DNA of 64,000 nt, taken from positions 49,100 to 113,099 of the forward strand of contig JAXGGA010002869.1 of assembly GCA_038373865.1 (NCBI GenBank). The letters are read 5' to 3'. Position numbers and translations under genes: made by a program. Shown in pieces: positions 44,535 through 56,830 of this stretch. Each line of letters starts with the position of its first letter. The first letter of the stretch is position 1. The notes under the pieces were generated by a model. The model saw nothing but the letters and a program-made list of their open reading frames with translations, made no database searches and was not told the DNA's origin. This stretch comes from Uloborus plumipes (Eukaryota > Arthropoda > Arachnida > Araneae > Uloboridae).

Positions 44535-45122
44535 TAATTAAGACACTAAAACATTACATACAATAAAAATAGTACAAGACAAATAACAGGGTACAATACA
44601 AAAACAGCAAAACAAAGGACTTACAAAAACACAGAGATATGAAAAGATGACAATACGAAACAAAGATAATAATAAAAAATAAATAAATAAAAAATAAAGG
44701 CAAATTCACTAAGTGAATGGAAAGGTGTGTGCAAAAATATTATGGGCTAAGATCACGTGTTGGACGGAAGATTGTATAAAAGGGGCAGGTGAGAGAAATT
44801 TAATCAGGTTACAGTGGACTGTTACTGACTACTGTTACTGACTGACTGTTACTGAATTTCTTAATCAGAAGATGTCAAGCATAACAAAAGAAAAAGTGAT
44901 TAAGGGTGAATTTTAGTTTGGGCCGGGGAAGAGCAGGGTCCTGTTGGCTTCAAGAAAGTTTAATAGATTGAACATGCATCTGTGAGCTTTAAGGTCGATA
45001 TGGGAGAGGACTTTCCAGTTGTCTCTCATGTTTTGATTACTATAGGGGAAGTGGTGGGCTCTGGTGTGTGGGTAAGAAAGTACGTAGTGTTTTAAATCTC
45101 CAAAATCACCACAGATGCAGTT
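44535..45122 (-). mobile_element. Non-LTR retrotransposon 3' end
   Basis: This is a minus-strand fragment with the last ~70 codons of a LINE ORF2 (44913-45122) followed by about 380 bp of AT-rich 3' UTR. The left limit near TTAATTAAATTTGGACACCG is approximate. No poly-A tail is obvious. Confidence 0.55.
44913..45122 (-). pseudogene. LINE reverse-transcriptase ORF2, C-terminal fragment
   Basis: The frame reads CICGDFGDLKHYVL and HHFPYSNQN, and later LKAHRCMFNLLNF and LLFPGPN before a TAA stop at 44915-44913. A CxCG...H.L..CP-type zinc-like module and an RNase/Cys-rich tail of this kind are usual at the end of Jockey/CR1-like ORF2 proteins. Here the second Cys of CP is replaced (SYPH). An in-frame TAA lies just upstream, so the fragment is dead. 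Clade is not assigned. Confidence 0.6.
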
Positions 45123-45875
45123 TTAAGAAGGGAGTAACTTATGTCTAAAAAAGAAATCTTGGGAGAGGCCATGATTACTTACATTATTGAGTAAAGCTTG
45201 AGACTAAAAAAGTTTGATAGTTGCCAGTGGCCAGTTCACCCAAAAAAGTGAGTGGCTCTTTGGCGTTGTTGGTGGCCACTTTGAACCAAGTTTCAAAATT
45301 GTAACCCTACTTCACTTCATTCTGTATTTAGTAACATTACACTAAGTACTTGCATATATCTAAACTAAATTTCTAAATATAAAAGAAAAATGTTTAAAAA
45401 AATTATTTATTTCAAAACCCCAATAATAAGACATGATGCAAATAAAACAAAAACTAAACGCACTTGCATACTTGAGCAGTTTGTATTTTTGTTCAGAAAA
45501 AAAGTAGGTCACCAGTTTAGTGACCAACATAACATCTTGTAGTTGCCAAAAAATAATATTTAGTCGCCACTGGCGAGTGGCGCCCGTTAGTATCGACTTT
45601 TATTATTGAGTAAAATGAAATAACGTGTATACAAGTACAAATAAAAACAGTTAAAAACTCAGCAAACAGCTGTTTCTAGGCTATCAAATACAAGCCTCCT
45701 CATGAGTGCATAAAAGAGAAGAATGGTTACCAAGACCAAGTCAAGTAAATAAGAAAACAAAGACGAGAAGCAGTAAATAAAATCCAAGTGGCAGAGCCAG
45801 AAACGTCACGTCATCAAAACAACAAGAAGATCAGACAAAAAGGTCACTGATAAAATAGGTTTTTGTAGGAAAGAT
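45123..45875. other. Unassigned DNA
   Basis: TTAGTGACCAACAT and CAGTGGCCAGTTCACC near 45215-45600 are reminiscent of repeats, but no boundary was found. Confidence 0.35.
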
Positions 45876-46136
45876 CCGTACCTCATAACCAAAAACTAAC
45901 GTAAGTCCATTTTCGTTACTCTTCAGGAGAGCGCAAAAACATTGGTCTGATGCATACAAAGATAGGACTAACGCTCTTTTAATGCTGCTAAATAACTGTG
46001 AAGGAATTTCTTTAACAGAATAATGTTCTCTTAGGTCGATGATGCAAAAAAAAAATTCTACATACGATGCAGTAATAAAGTGAAAATCTTCATTTTTGGA
46101 CTTATTTTTGGACTTATGTTTGGCTCTGAGGTTCAG
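45876..46136. mobile_element. CTGTACCTCAGA-family MITE, uninterrupted copy
   Basis: CCGTACCTCATAACCAAAAA at the left and the inverse of TGGCTCTGAGGTTCAG at the right are flanked by AGAT (45872-45875 and 46137-46140). It aligns with the outer parts of 20352-22493, including GAAGGAATTTCTTT and TTCTACATAC.ATGCAG. It has a single TTA where that copy carries a 1.9-kb insertion. Confidence 0.85.
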
Positions 46137-46185
46137 AGATTTCCAAAAGCTAGAGAAAGAGTACGTGCTAGACAAATCATTAACT

Positions 46186-46327
46186 CTGTACCTCAGAACC
46201 AGACTAACGTAAGTCCATTTTCGTCATTTTTCGGTAAAGGGGAAAAACGATTGTCGAATACATCGTTTTTCCCCTCTACTGAAAAATGACGAAAATGGAC
46301 TTACGTTAGTCTGGTTCTGAGGTACAG
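46186..46327. mobile_element. CTGTACCTCAGA-family MITE, 142-bp hairpin version
   Basis: It is a near-perfect hairpin from CTGTACCTCAGAACCAGAC to its inverse, flanked by AACT (46182-46185 and 46328-46331). It lies only 50 bp from the 261-bp member. Arms of about 65 bp leave almost no loop. Confidence 0.9.
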
Positions 46328-46331
46328 AACT

Positions 46332-47576
46332 ACTAAAGCAGAATTTTTCGAGATGTAGTAAGATTACCAAGAGTCGAGTTCTGGTCATGGATGTTTTTCC
46401 ACTTACGAATAAGTTTCTGAGATATTTGAAGAAACGTGCATTGGGAGGGGAGGGGGGGGGGGAATCCATAATAGCAAAAGAGAAACGTTGGAATATAACG
46501 TTATTTTTGCTTGCTTTTTTTAATTACGTAATACAAATAAGCAAGCTTGCACAACAAAGTTAAAGTACAGTAGGAGACAAAAGTTTGAAAAAAATTAAAA
46601 TTGGAAAATTTGCAATTACTGCCCTTTACCTTCCCACGTGAGATTACTAAAGTTAGAAATATCTGGTGTGTTACCAGATATTTAGATGAATACGATTTAT
46701 TTAGATGAATACGATTGCCAAGGTTGAATAAAGCTAGATCCGCTTTATTCAATATTTTCAACAAACTGACACGTTGCCAACTTTTCTTGAATAAGGAATT
46801 TCCTTTTCTCAAAGAAGTTTTAAATTCTCATTATATTTGACACGGGATCTATTGAAATAAATCCTCATACACGCTCCTGACAGTATCTCAAAAAGTCAAA
46901 TCGTGAATGACGATTTTAATGCTTCTTTTAAGCTTTTTTTTTTCTCTCTTTTCTTTGTATTTTTTTCTTCCAGTCGTTTCTAAACCAGGAGCCTTCTTAT
47001 TTATTTGAAGAAGCGGATGACACGAGCTATGATTGTCGCACCTTCCCTTTCGAACAAATCACGCTTTGCGTTGACACTGTTTGCCACAGAACGCGATAAG
47101 CCGAATCAGAGAAATAAGGGTGCAAACAGAAAAACTTTCTCCCCTGGAAAGAGATTGCAAATAGAACAAAAAAGTTCCAATTAAGAGAGAACGGGAAAAG
47201 GAGCAATGGATCTTTTTCAGAAGCGCATCCGCATCTTTTGGAAGGGAATTAAAGTATAACTTTGACACAAAAAAGATCTTTTATTCCTTCTCTTATAAGA
47301 GTTTAGCTTTTGGGTGCTTTCTTTAATGGAAAAAAGATGTTTCAAAAAATATAAAAACGTACAGGGAGGTCTTGTTTTTATTTCAAAAAAATCACGGTTG
47401 CTCATTATCCTCACTTGGCGAAATTCATGTTCCTTTGATTTTTCCAGATACCATGCCGATGAGAATAATTCTAGCTCATTGTTTTTGTTATGCATTTAGA
47501 GAGACTAATTTCTGTAGTCATAGTTACAAATTGTCTGCGGTCGACGTTCAAGCAAATTTTCTAATTTTAAACTTTT
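46332..47576. other. Unassigned DNA
   Basis: A G-run lies at about 46443-46461 and a small duplication ATTTAGATGAATACGATT near 46680-46718. Open frames here have no recognisable domains. Confidence 0.4.
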
Positions 47577-47694
47577 TATGTGTGTGTGTGTAAAAACTGT
47601 TTTTTCAGGAAACATACACACACACGCAAACACTGGCACACACTTGCATACAAACACACACAAGTATACTGATAGATAGACACACACACACACG
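47577..47694. repeat. (TG)n and (CA)n microsatellites
   Basis: TGTGTGTGTGTG at about 47580-47591 and several CA runs to 47693 can pair with each other. Confidence 0.85.
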
Positions 47695-49301
47695 ACGTGA
47701 TTTCTAATGAAATCACGTTTCATTGACGCAAGAGTGAAGCTTTTGCAAGAGCCAAAATTTTTTACCTACCTGCCAAAAAGCAAGCTAGAAGGACCAAACT
47801 TACTAACATTGGTAGAGAGTCTAATCTTCTACTAAAATCTCAATGCAAGAGAAAAAAAACTTTCGAAATCTTGAAACTGCTGTTACTGTATGTAGTTACA
47901 TTTCAAGGTCTGTGTCACCAAAGACTCGCCAAATGTCGTTAGGTAGAAATTTCAACTCTTCCTTTTTTTGGATTCCTTATTCATTATGACTGAAGATGTT
48001 TGCCCATCGGAAACCCTTTGGTCATTTTAATTGAACACACAAAGATTTAAAGCGCCATTTTTTTTCCTTTGCTTCCATCAGACACAAAATCGATGGGAAG
48101 TGGATGAGTAAAGTGGTCGTTTTTTTAATCACACAAAAAAGTGATTTATTTTGCACTTCGGAGGAAATTAAACTTAAGTGGCGTGATTGATTTTTGCTTC
48201 CGAAATTCCACTTAAACCCCTTCCTAACTCCTTGGCTCGTTATCTTTCGTTGCGAACTAATGTTACAAGGTACATTTTATCTTTTTAGAGCGAAGACGGT
48301 TAATGGGATGCTGGAATTTGAAGCCCTGGGATTTTTTCTTCCAAAAAGACAAAGTAAAGAATTTCAAATATTTTATTAATGGAATGCACTTAAAATGTTA
48401 AAAACTTGATACATAATTTGATCGATTGGAAATAGAATTATTTTCATCAAAGAGTTCGGAAAAGGGCACATATTGGATGCTCTTCATATCGAGGAGGATG
48501 GGTTGTTTGCTGTTCTCGCTTGAATTTTAAAGAGACTTAAAGGAAGTTTTTCGATAAATTGTTTAAGTGTTTAATTGGGAAATTACTGCTAAAACGGAGA
48601 GAAGTGAAGGAATGTGTGTGGGGGGGAGGGGGGGGGGCTTTTTTTTTTGTTTTGAATTGCAAACTTCTTTAGGCACGTTGGGCAATTTTTTTAAATAAAA
48701 AAAAATTGAACTGGTGACACCGTTACCGTTACGGACACCTCGAAGTGAAAACTTCTTTAGGTGCGCTGGGTATTTTTGAAATTGGAAAAAGCAATTGAAC
48801 TGACTACTGTTACCGTTACCGTTTCTAAAACCTCTAAAAACAAAATGTGTTCATATATTGTGTATGTGTTTTACATGTATATAGATGTTAGCATTTTGTG
48901 AGATGGGGAAAAACCACTGACGATTCAAAAAATACACATGTAATTGTTGAAGTTTTCACTTCTGTTAGCACTCTTAGAGTACACACTGTTTCTTTTTTCT
49001 TTTATTTACTTATTTATTTATATATGCATTTTTTTAATTTTTTCTTCCGTTAGTGTGTGGAAGTTCGTACTGAAATTTTCGATTGCAACTCCCAACGCGA
49101 CGTTTTAGTGTTCTATTTTTGTTTCTTATCTTTTTTACAGCGAACAAAAAGAATGAAAGAAACAATTAAAAAGCGACTTCATTTTTATTTTCGTAATAAC
49201 TTCCTGTCGACGTCGTTTCCAACTTGGTGACAAAAGTCATTTAACCGAACCCGCACGTACGAACTTCCACCGCAAAAACGGTCGAAGTCTCTCGTTTCAT
49301 C
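47695..49301. other. Unassigned AT-rich DNA
   Basis: A G-rich run lies at 48620-48638. The motif ACTTCTTTAGGNNCGNTGGG with an ACCGTTACCGTTA segment is duplicated near 48662-48735 and 48750-48825. No gene was seen. Confidence 0.4.
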
Positions 49302-49680
49302 TTTTTTTTTTTTTTTTTTTGGAACTTTCCAAAGTAGGTGTTAACCTCCATGTATGCTCACCAGTGGGTGTGCTATCCACCACTCAGCAGGACCTTTCCG
49401 AACGTAGCCATAAAGAACTGTCAACAAACAGCCTCCCATAAATGTTTCCAAGCACTCGAAAAATAGCCTCCTTCGAATCCTGCCCTGTCAGGAATTTCGA
49501 AAACAGTGGGCAGCGTGGGTTCTACACACATCTGGATCAGAGGCATTAAAAGGAAAAATGTGACAGGGGATTTTCTGTTCTTGAAGTCATAACTGCAGCA
49601 GGTTCCTTCTTGTTTGAAGATTTTCGGGAAGACATGTGACATGCACATGCGCATGAACAAGGCTCATATTTTTGTTTGAT
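49302..49680 (-). other. Possible retroposed segment with a terminal A19
   Basis: T19 at 49302-49320 reads as a poly-A end on the minus strand. The 360 bases before it are less AT-rich than their surroundings. A 79-codon open frame (49421-49660) has no known domain. I found no target duplication, so a processed pseudogene or SINE is only a possibility. Confidence 0.25.
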
Positions 49681-50669
49681 GATAGCTTCCTAGAACGGTG
49701 TGTGCAAAGCTCATGTCAATGGAATACAAGTTCAGAAATACGAATAGAAAATGTTTCAGTTTATTTCTTACCAGGAAACGATTCGATAGTGTATAAATGA
49801 TGAAAACAAAATCTTACTAAGTAGCAGTAAAAGTAACAGTGCAAAGCACGTTTCTAGATATTATTCGCCGTTGAGTTCTCGAAAAATAATTGAGGTCGTC
49901 ATACAAAAACCTGAAATAAAAACTTAAAAAAAGCTTTCAAAAATGAAATAATTCACCAACTATTTATGAATTTAAAAAAAAAACCTAAATTCATTTCTGA
50001 CAAAGTAAAAGTTTCCGCAATCAAAAATTTCCTTTTCATATGTTTTATTCGTCTTGAATATTATTAAAAACTTCATTGGAATCAACTCATACTTATCGTC
50101 TGCTGCACTGATTGTTTAAAATTAATATATATTTTTATTTCAGCTGTAATTTCTTTAGTGGCAACAGTTAGTTTTGTTTTTTATAATTTGTTGTTAAAGT
50201 TTATTAGTTTATTCTACTCTAAGAATAGATTAACGTGCGCAAACAAGATAGATATAAAATATGTTCAGTGCAACTTGTACAAAATCTATTTCTTCTTGAC
50301 AAATTAATTTACTTTTTAGTTTAAAAAAAAAGTTTAAAGCAACTCTTGGAGAATCATCATAACTTGGAGCATACCTAACAATTCCATCCGGCATTAAAAA
50401 CGAATTTTTTGCAGCGGGATTTCACTTTTGTGGTTTCATTTGTTGCCAAATTTTATACAGGCAAAGTACGAGAAGAAATGTATTATCAATGGGAAAAAAA
50501 AGAGAGAAACAACTTCAGTTACGTGAAAACAATAAAAACAATAAGCAACTCTTGATTGCTATTGAAAAAAAAAGGAACATGTTTCTCCTAAGAAATCTTT
50601 CCAAAGTGAAAAGTAAGATCCAACGCATCCTTCCTCCAACACATTCCTCATCCTCATCCAAGTAGAAAA
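49681..50669. other. Unassigned AT-rich DNA
   Basis: No repeat arms or domains were recognised. Confidence 0.4.
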
Positions 50670-50769
50670 GCGCCATCTGGATAGTAAAAGAGCATTTTCC
50701 AGAGGAACTGTCAGGAGAAGTTTATTTCCCAGCAAACTTTCGGAACAAATGCGACCGACAGATGGCGCC
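50670..50769. promoter_or_regulatory. Two inverted CTCF-like motifs
   Basis: CCAGATGGCGC on the minus strand (50670-50680) and CAGATGGCGCC on the plus strand (50759-50769) share CAGATGGCGC. This contains AGATGGCGC, which I recall as the insect CTCF core. They point away from each other, 78 bp apart. A chance duplicate within a cryptic repeat is possible. Confidence 0.35.
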
Positions 50770-51095
50770 TGCGATTTGTTCCAGCCAGTGATAATTAACG
50801 GGAGCAGCCTATATATTTCACGGTTGCTTTTAATGGCTCATTTAGATAGTAATGTAATTGCCTTCGAAGAGAGTCATTACCCCTTCAACCTGAAGAGGAA
50901 AAAAACTTTTTTGCCAGTGATGGATGAAATAATTTTCCCTTGAGAAGGTTTTTCTTTCCTTTTTCTCCGGATCGTAGTTTACCGGAACCAGGTTCCCACA
51001 AACGAATTAAAGTAAAGTAGAGCCCCATTAATTCGGACCAACAGGGATTCCAGGTCGTCCGAATCGATGAAAATAAGGATTGAATAAAATACCTA

Positions 51096-51607
51096 CACTG
51101 TAAAAAATGAACTGCTGTTTTTACAGTATAATACTGGCAGCCGAGGCTCCAATTTAAAACTGTAAAATGCACAGTAATAAACTGTAAAACTAGCAAATTT
51201 TAGTTTCTTACTGTAAACTTTGAAATTATACAGTTTATCGTCGTGAAACTTAGCTATATGATACAGTAAAGATAATTGTATAATACAGCAGCCGAGGCTC
51301 CAATTTAAAACTGTAAAATGCACAGTATAGCAAATTTTAGTTTCTTACTGTAAACTTAGAAATTATGCAGTTTATTGTCGTGAAACTTAGCTGTATTATA
51401 CTGTAAAATACTGGCAGCACAGGTTACAGTTTAAAACTGTAAAATGCACGGTAGTAAACTGTTAGCAATTTTACAGTTTATTATTGAGCAATATTATAGT
51501 TCAGTACTGTAAAATGAGCAATTACAGTAAAATTAGCAGTTTTTGCAGTTTATTACTATAAAATTAGCTGTATTATACTGTAAAAAAAACATTCATTTTT
51601 TACAGTG
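51096..51607. mobile_element. MITE with CACTGTAAAAAATGA ends and TACAGTTTATTACTGT repeats
   Basis: CACTGTAAAAAATGAA and its inverse TTCATTTTTTACAGTG are flanked by TA (51094-51095 and 51608-51609). The interior repeats an AAACTGTAAAATGCACAGTA unit and GGCAGCCGAGGCTCCAATTT. A second member is at 61042-61393. Non-coding. Confidence 0.85.
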
Positions 51608-52416
51608 TAGACATTTCGCCAAGGTGCATCAACCAACCACTGTACGCAGCAAAAATCGCATTTTTAATTCAAAAGAATAAAATATAAAACCGGCAGGGAA
51701 AACAACTTTTACAAAACCGGATTATTAGGTGGTTCAGGCGTCCGAGGCAGTGCCGACGAGAGACCATGTCAGCCTAGCCTAGTCGGAAACTATACACCCG
51801 GCCCGAAGAAGGCTCCGGTATTCTTAGGCCAGGGCAACAAAACTAACAATTGTGTCACATAAACTCTCGGCGGCCCTAGTCAATGAAAAGACAAATTAAA
51901 CAAAATAACTTATAAATTGAGTCAAGATATAAAGAAACGACCTAAAGCAATAAAAATTGTGTTTTGAATTTGAGAGAATAAATGTAAAACTGCATAACAG
52001 AAAATAACAAAAATACACAAAGTACGGGCATACGAAAATGCATTATTGAGCTACCTGGCCTTTTATTTATACAGTAGGTACATCTATATGGCTTTCCGAA
52101 TTAAGCGAAGTCTGGTTTATAAGTTTCCAGATCATTCATTACTTCAAAAAAATTTTTGTATTTTTTTTTTTTCTGCTTAAAATGACGTTTGAATCTCGTT
52201 CCGATCTTATTTAAAACGAAAGGTATAATAATTTTTGTTGCTTGTTGTTTTGAAAATCTAGCCATTAGACAGCTGTTGTCATGACTTTTAAAACTTTAAG
52301 CTATTATTAATATTTCTTATAATGCCCAATAAAAATTGAAGCTTGCATACCTGTTTAGATATTTGGAAAAAATTGAAAATTGACTAAGAATGTTTTAATT
52401 TAAACGACTCCTTTTT
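51608..52416. other. Unassigned DNA
   Basis: A GC-rich patch at 51735-51835 holds GTCAGCCTAGCCTAGTCGGA, whose inverse resembles TTCCGACTAGGCTGGC at about 18536-18551. This is a possible dispersed repeat without visible boundaries. Confidence 0.35.
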
Positions 52417-54460
52417 AGCCTACTTTCCCATTAAAAATAAAAGAAAGACGAAAAAAGTATTAAAAGTAGCTTAATGCATCTAAAAAAATATCGCCAAGTC
52501 CAAAAAATATCGCCAAGTTAAAAAATATCGCCAAGTCAAAAAAAAATGTCGCCAAGTGAAAAAATAAAAAGGTAAAATGAATATCGAAAAATTAAAAATT
52601 TGAAAGTAGGGTATTGAGATGGGGAATTTGTGTGTCGGTCGGTCGGTCGGTCTGACCCCCCCTAATAACTTTTGAATGAACATTCCGATTTGGACAAACT
52701 TTTCTTTGTTGGAAAGATCTCGGCGAGTACAGCTCATTCCCATATTTGATTTTTCGATTTGAACAATTTTTGGTTCAACTTTGAACCGTTCAAATAACCT
52801 GTCCCGCGATGCTAACTTTTGAGTGAACAATCCGATTTGAACAAACTTTTTTTTGTTCGAAAGATCTTTTCAAATATACTCCATTCCCGTATCTACATTT
52901 TCGATTTGAACAATTTTTCGTTCAACATTGAACCGTTCAAACAAGCTGTCACCCCTAATAACTTTCGAATGAACAGTCCGATTTAAACAAACTTTTTTTT
53001 GTTCGAAGCATCTCGGCAAGGATACTTTATAACCGTATTTAAATTTTCAATTTGAACATTTTTGGTTCAACATTGAACCGTTCAAGCAATTTTTCCCCAC
53101 CTAATAACTTTTGAGTGAACCGTCCGAATGGAATAAACTTTTTTTTGTTCAACTTCATCATTGGAAAGCTTCATTGTTGGAAAGATCTCGGCGAGTACAT
53201 CTCATTCCTATATTTGATTTTTCGATTTGAACAATTTTTGGTTCAACTTTGAACCGTTCAAACAACCTGTCCCGCAATGCTAACTTTTGAGTGAACAGTC
53301 CGATTTGAACAAACTTTTTTTTGTTCGAACGATCTTATCAGGGATACTTCGTTCCCGTATTTACATTTCCGATTTGAACAATTTTTCGTTCAACATTGAA
53401 CCGCTCAAGCAAGCTGTCACCCCTAATAACTTTTGAGTGAACAGTCCGATTTAAATAAACTTTTTTTTTGTTCGAATGATCTCAGCAAGCATACTTCATT
53501 ACCGTATTTAAATTTTCCATTTCAGCATTTTTTCGTTCAACATTGAACCGTTCAAGCAACCTTTCCCCACCTAATAACTTCTGAGTGAACCATCCGAATG
53601 GAATAAACTTTTTTTTGTTGGAAAGATCTCGGAGAGTACATCTCATTCCCATATTTTACTTTTCAATTTGAACCATTTTTCGTTCAATGATGAACCGTTC
53701 AGAAAAAAATTTAACATGAGCGCCTACTGGGAAATTTAAATTGAATGTTGATTCTAAACTTAAAGGCGGATTTCCTTCAAACTAACTTTGTAAGAAAATG
53801 GTTTTGATAAATAATGTATTGTAAAGTACTTTTCTGAATAGTCTTCTGTGAGGACTCTGATTCCGACTCTGACTCCGCAAACACGGCGGAAATGCAGGCT
53901 CAGAAAAATGACTGACTGGGCAGACGATTTTTTGTTTATTTATTTCATTGTTTTGTTTAATTTATTATTATTATTATTATTGTTTTTTTTTTTGGCAGAC
54001 GATTTTTTTGTTAACAAACATTTTTCATTCACGAGAGCATTTTATTCTTTATTTATATTTATTAACTGGCAACGGATTAAAAATGAAATTCGAGACATTT
54101 TATTAACGAACGATTTTTTTTCTTTCTTTGATAAAATGTGTTTTGAATGTTCTTTGTTCTTTTATTTATTTATTTATTTATTTTTCTTTTGAAAACGATT
54201 GTGGAATTTTTCTACCGAAGAACTATGACAGTTACATTCTTTAAATGGTGCGACAAAACTTTATTTACTCGTTTATTTACTTTTTACGTGTTTATTTCAT
54301 CTGATGAGAGGGGTATATTTTGCTTTTAGAAATCAGCTTTAAGTGCTATAAAGGTATGTTTGACATAATTTTCAGTTTCAGATAATTAATAGAATATTGC
54401 TCAGATGCTAGAATGCCGATATCGATGTACGGGAAAGTAGGCTCGTTTAGTTCTTGACAT
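52417..54460. repeat. Repeat family A, copy 3 (complete, longest)
   Basis: It runs from AGCCTACTTTCCCA to inverted CGGGAAAGTAGGCT (ending 54443) plus CGTTTAGTTCTTGACA. It has about seven ~145-bp tandem units (starts near 52663, 52812, 52958, 53104, 53278, 53428, 53573), one more than the copy at 11617. Otherwise it is collinear with that copy, including the GATAAAATGTGTTTTGA and GATGAGAGGGGTATATTTTG segments. Confidence 0.8.
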
Positions 54461-55334
54461 AACTTCTTGTTTTCTTTCCTTTTAAATTCAATTTAAGTAA
54501 AAATTGAAATTGTTCTTAATTTATCTATATGTTATAATTTTGCTCACTAAATAAATGGTGAGTCGGGGCGAAAAATTTCAAAATTCTGAACTGTTTAATA
54601 ATTATTTTTTCAATATATGTATCGGACCTCCTTAACATTATAATCATAAATGTGTATGTATGCATAGATACATTTATAAATGTTAAAGAATGAATGATAC
54701 TATCATGATTAAAATTTAAATCACTAAAGGTTAGAACCTAAAAAATCGAAAGCACCCCCAAGTAAACTATTTACTATTTAACCATAAGCAAAGATATGAA
54801 ATTGGAACACGTAACTTGTTTTCCAAAGACGCTATCCCCGGATTATGTCAAGGAAAAAAAAAATGGCAAAACAGATTGTCGTCTGGAATCTATACTCTAA
54901 GCTCGCATAAAGTTAATAACAAAAATAAGAAAAATCGAACAACATGCTACTAAAAAAAAATAACACTGCATCGAATTTACATATTTGAAGACCTTATTTC
55001 GAATTTTTGAAAAAGAATTCAATTTCAATTCCGATAAATATTTTCGAAGTCACGCTCCGCCGCATTTTCAGAGCGTGATGAATAATGTATCTCGAAAATA
55101 AACACTTGGCGGGGAATATGCTGGGTCGGGGAACGATGTCCCCTCGCATTTTAAATTTTGTTTTCTTTGGATGGTAAATAAATATTATAATTATGTCTTC
55201 TTCGGAACATGGAGGCAGTCATTAGTTGTACAATACCGTTGATTTTGTTTGTTTCAATTGAGGGCGGAAAACAGGAATAGTGAAGCACGTCATTCTTTTT
55301 AATACGCTTTTACTAGTTTCACTAGTGGGTTTGT
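54461..55334. other. Unassigned AT-rich DNA
   Basis: A GC-balanced patch at about 55050-55145 has no open frame of note. Nothing was recognised. Confidence 0.4.
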
Positions 55335-55955
55335 ATGTATGTAACTCTGAATAAAAGATAAAATTTACGTTCTTTATAAATAGAAAAGTAATAATACATT
55401 TAAAACTATTATTAATTCTGAAGGCTAAACTATATTATTACATGTTGATGTGTTTTAGTTGTTTGTATGTAACTCTGAATAAAAGGTAAAATTCACATTC
55501 TTTACATATCGCTGCTTGAAATGAACAACGGCATATCTGCAAAACGCCATTTTTCAAGAGAGCGTTTTAAAGTTTTTGCAGCAAAACGGTATTTTGAAGT
55601 AAAATGGTATTAAGGGTACTTATGCCGATCAACTTACAGAGACATTAGATGTTCCTCCTCCAAGCACTTATTCAGAACTGACGCAATGGCGGCAGTGTCG
55701 TTTTTTACTAGCAAAAGCGCGCTAAAATAATAACTATGCACAACGACACTAACGATTGCTGCGTGATATTTTGAAACTGGAGATATGCCGATAATATCAC
55801 AAGAAAGAGTAAAAAAAAAATGAATTTTTTGATATAATAAAAAAAAATCGATTTTTGCAGATATGCCGTTGTTCATTTCAAGCAGCGATATATAAAAATA
55901 ATACATTTAATACTATTGTTAATACTAAAGGCTAAACTATATTACATGTTGATGT
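55335..55955. repeat. ~130-bp tandem duplication, second copy split by a MITE
   Basis: TGTATGTAACTCTGAATAAA starts copy 1 (about 55335-55463) and copy 2 (about 55465 onward). Copy 2 runs to TTCTTTACATA at 55508, is interrupted by a MITE, and resumes as TATAAAAATAATACATTTAA from 55889. Confidence 0.8.
55509..55888. mobile_element. MITE with TCGCTGCTTGAAATGAAC ends and TA duplication
   Basis: TCGCTGCTTGAAATGAACAA and further ~35 bases are mirrored at the right end, with TA on both sides (55507-55508 and 55889-55890). The uninterrupted tandem copy at about 55370-55385 serves as an empty site. A 90-codon minus frame across it is not protein-like. Confidence 0.85.
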
Positions 55956-56424
55956 ATATATATAAAAAGTGTATGCAAACTTATAATACATCATGGTTTA
56001 AAGATTTATAATTTGATTACTCTAAAAGTGTATTTTAGAGTAATAAGTTTTTTAGTTTTTTAAACTATAATTTAATTATTTGTTACAACAATGTTTCATT
56101 CCACTCATTAGCTAGCTAAAGACTAAATGGTTTTAGACTGTCATGCAATTCTATTCAGAAAATTACATGACTTGTGTAATAATGAAAAAATTTCACATGA
56201 GTACGAATCGAAAGAGCATCTGAAAGCATATTTTTGAGGCAAACATCATGTTCCCTCGTCAGCCCGGTATCGAGATCACTTCCCAACCCAAACGTTGTTT
56301 TACACTGACAAGTTTTGCCTCCCAAGAGAAGACTTTAGACTTGGGAAAGATCCCATACATAGCAGCTCCCCCCGGGGCTAGTTCAAACGTTTCAAGGTAC
56401 AATGTTATCAAGGTACAAGTCTCC

Positions 56425-56830
56425 CTACGTTAGTAATTTTCGATTCTAATTTAAACGTACTATTAAAATTAATCTCATGAATCAGACTAAAACAACATGC
56501 CGAAGATAGTCTGAGATCTTAACTGCTGTCGAAATAAGGTTTCTTTTGACTTTTGAAAAATTGGATGACAGATTTTTAAAACCTTTTAAATTTTTTCGTT
56601 TTGCAAAATTTAAGGTATTCAAACATACGAAAAGCAAGCTCGTGAACCAGACTAAAAGATGATGTCGACGATAGTCTGCAATCTTTGGAAAATGATTGCA
56701 TTTAAATTTTAGCGAATGTGGCTTTTAATATTTTTTTGTATAATTTACATGGAATGCCTACCCTTTACCCCCTCCTCCTCTCAGAGGAAAAATTCAAAAC
56801 GATAGGCCTGTGTTCTTCTGGTTGATTCTA
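56425..56830. repeat. Dispersed repeat family B, copy 2
   Basis: This matches 7900-8985: ACGTTAGTAATTTTCGATTC, CGAAGATAGTCTGAGATCTT, a second GACGATAGTCTGCAATCTTT, and the final CCTCTCAGAGGAAAAATTCA and TGTTCTTCTGGTTGA. It lacks the MITE found at 8545-8771. Confidence 0.65.
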
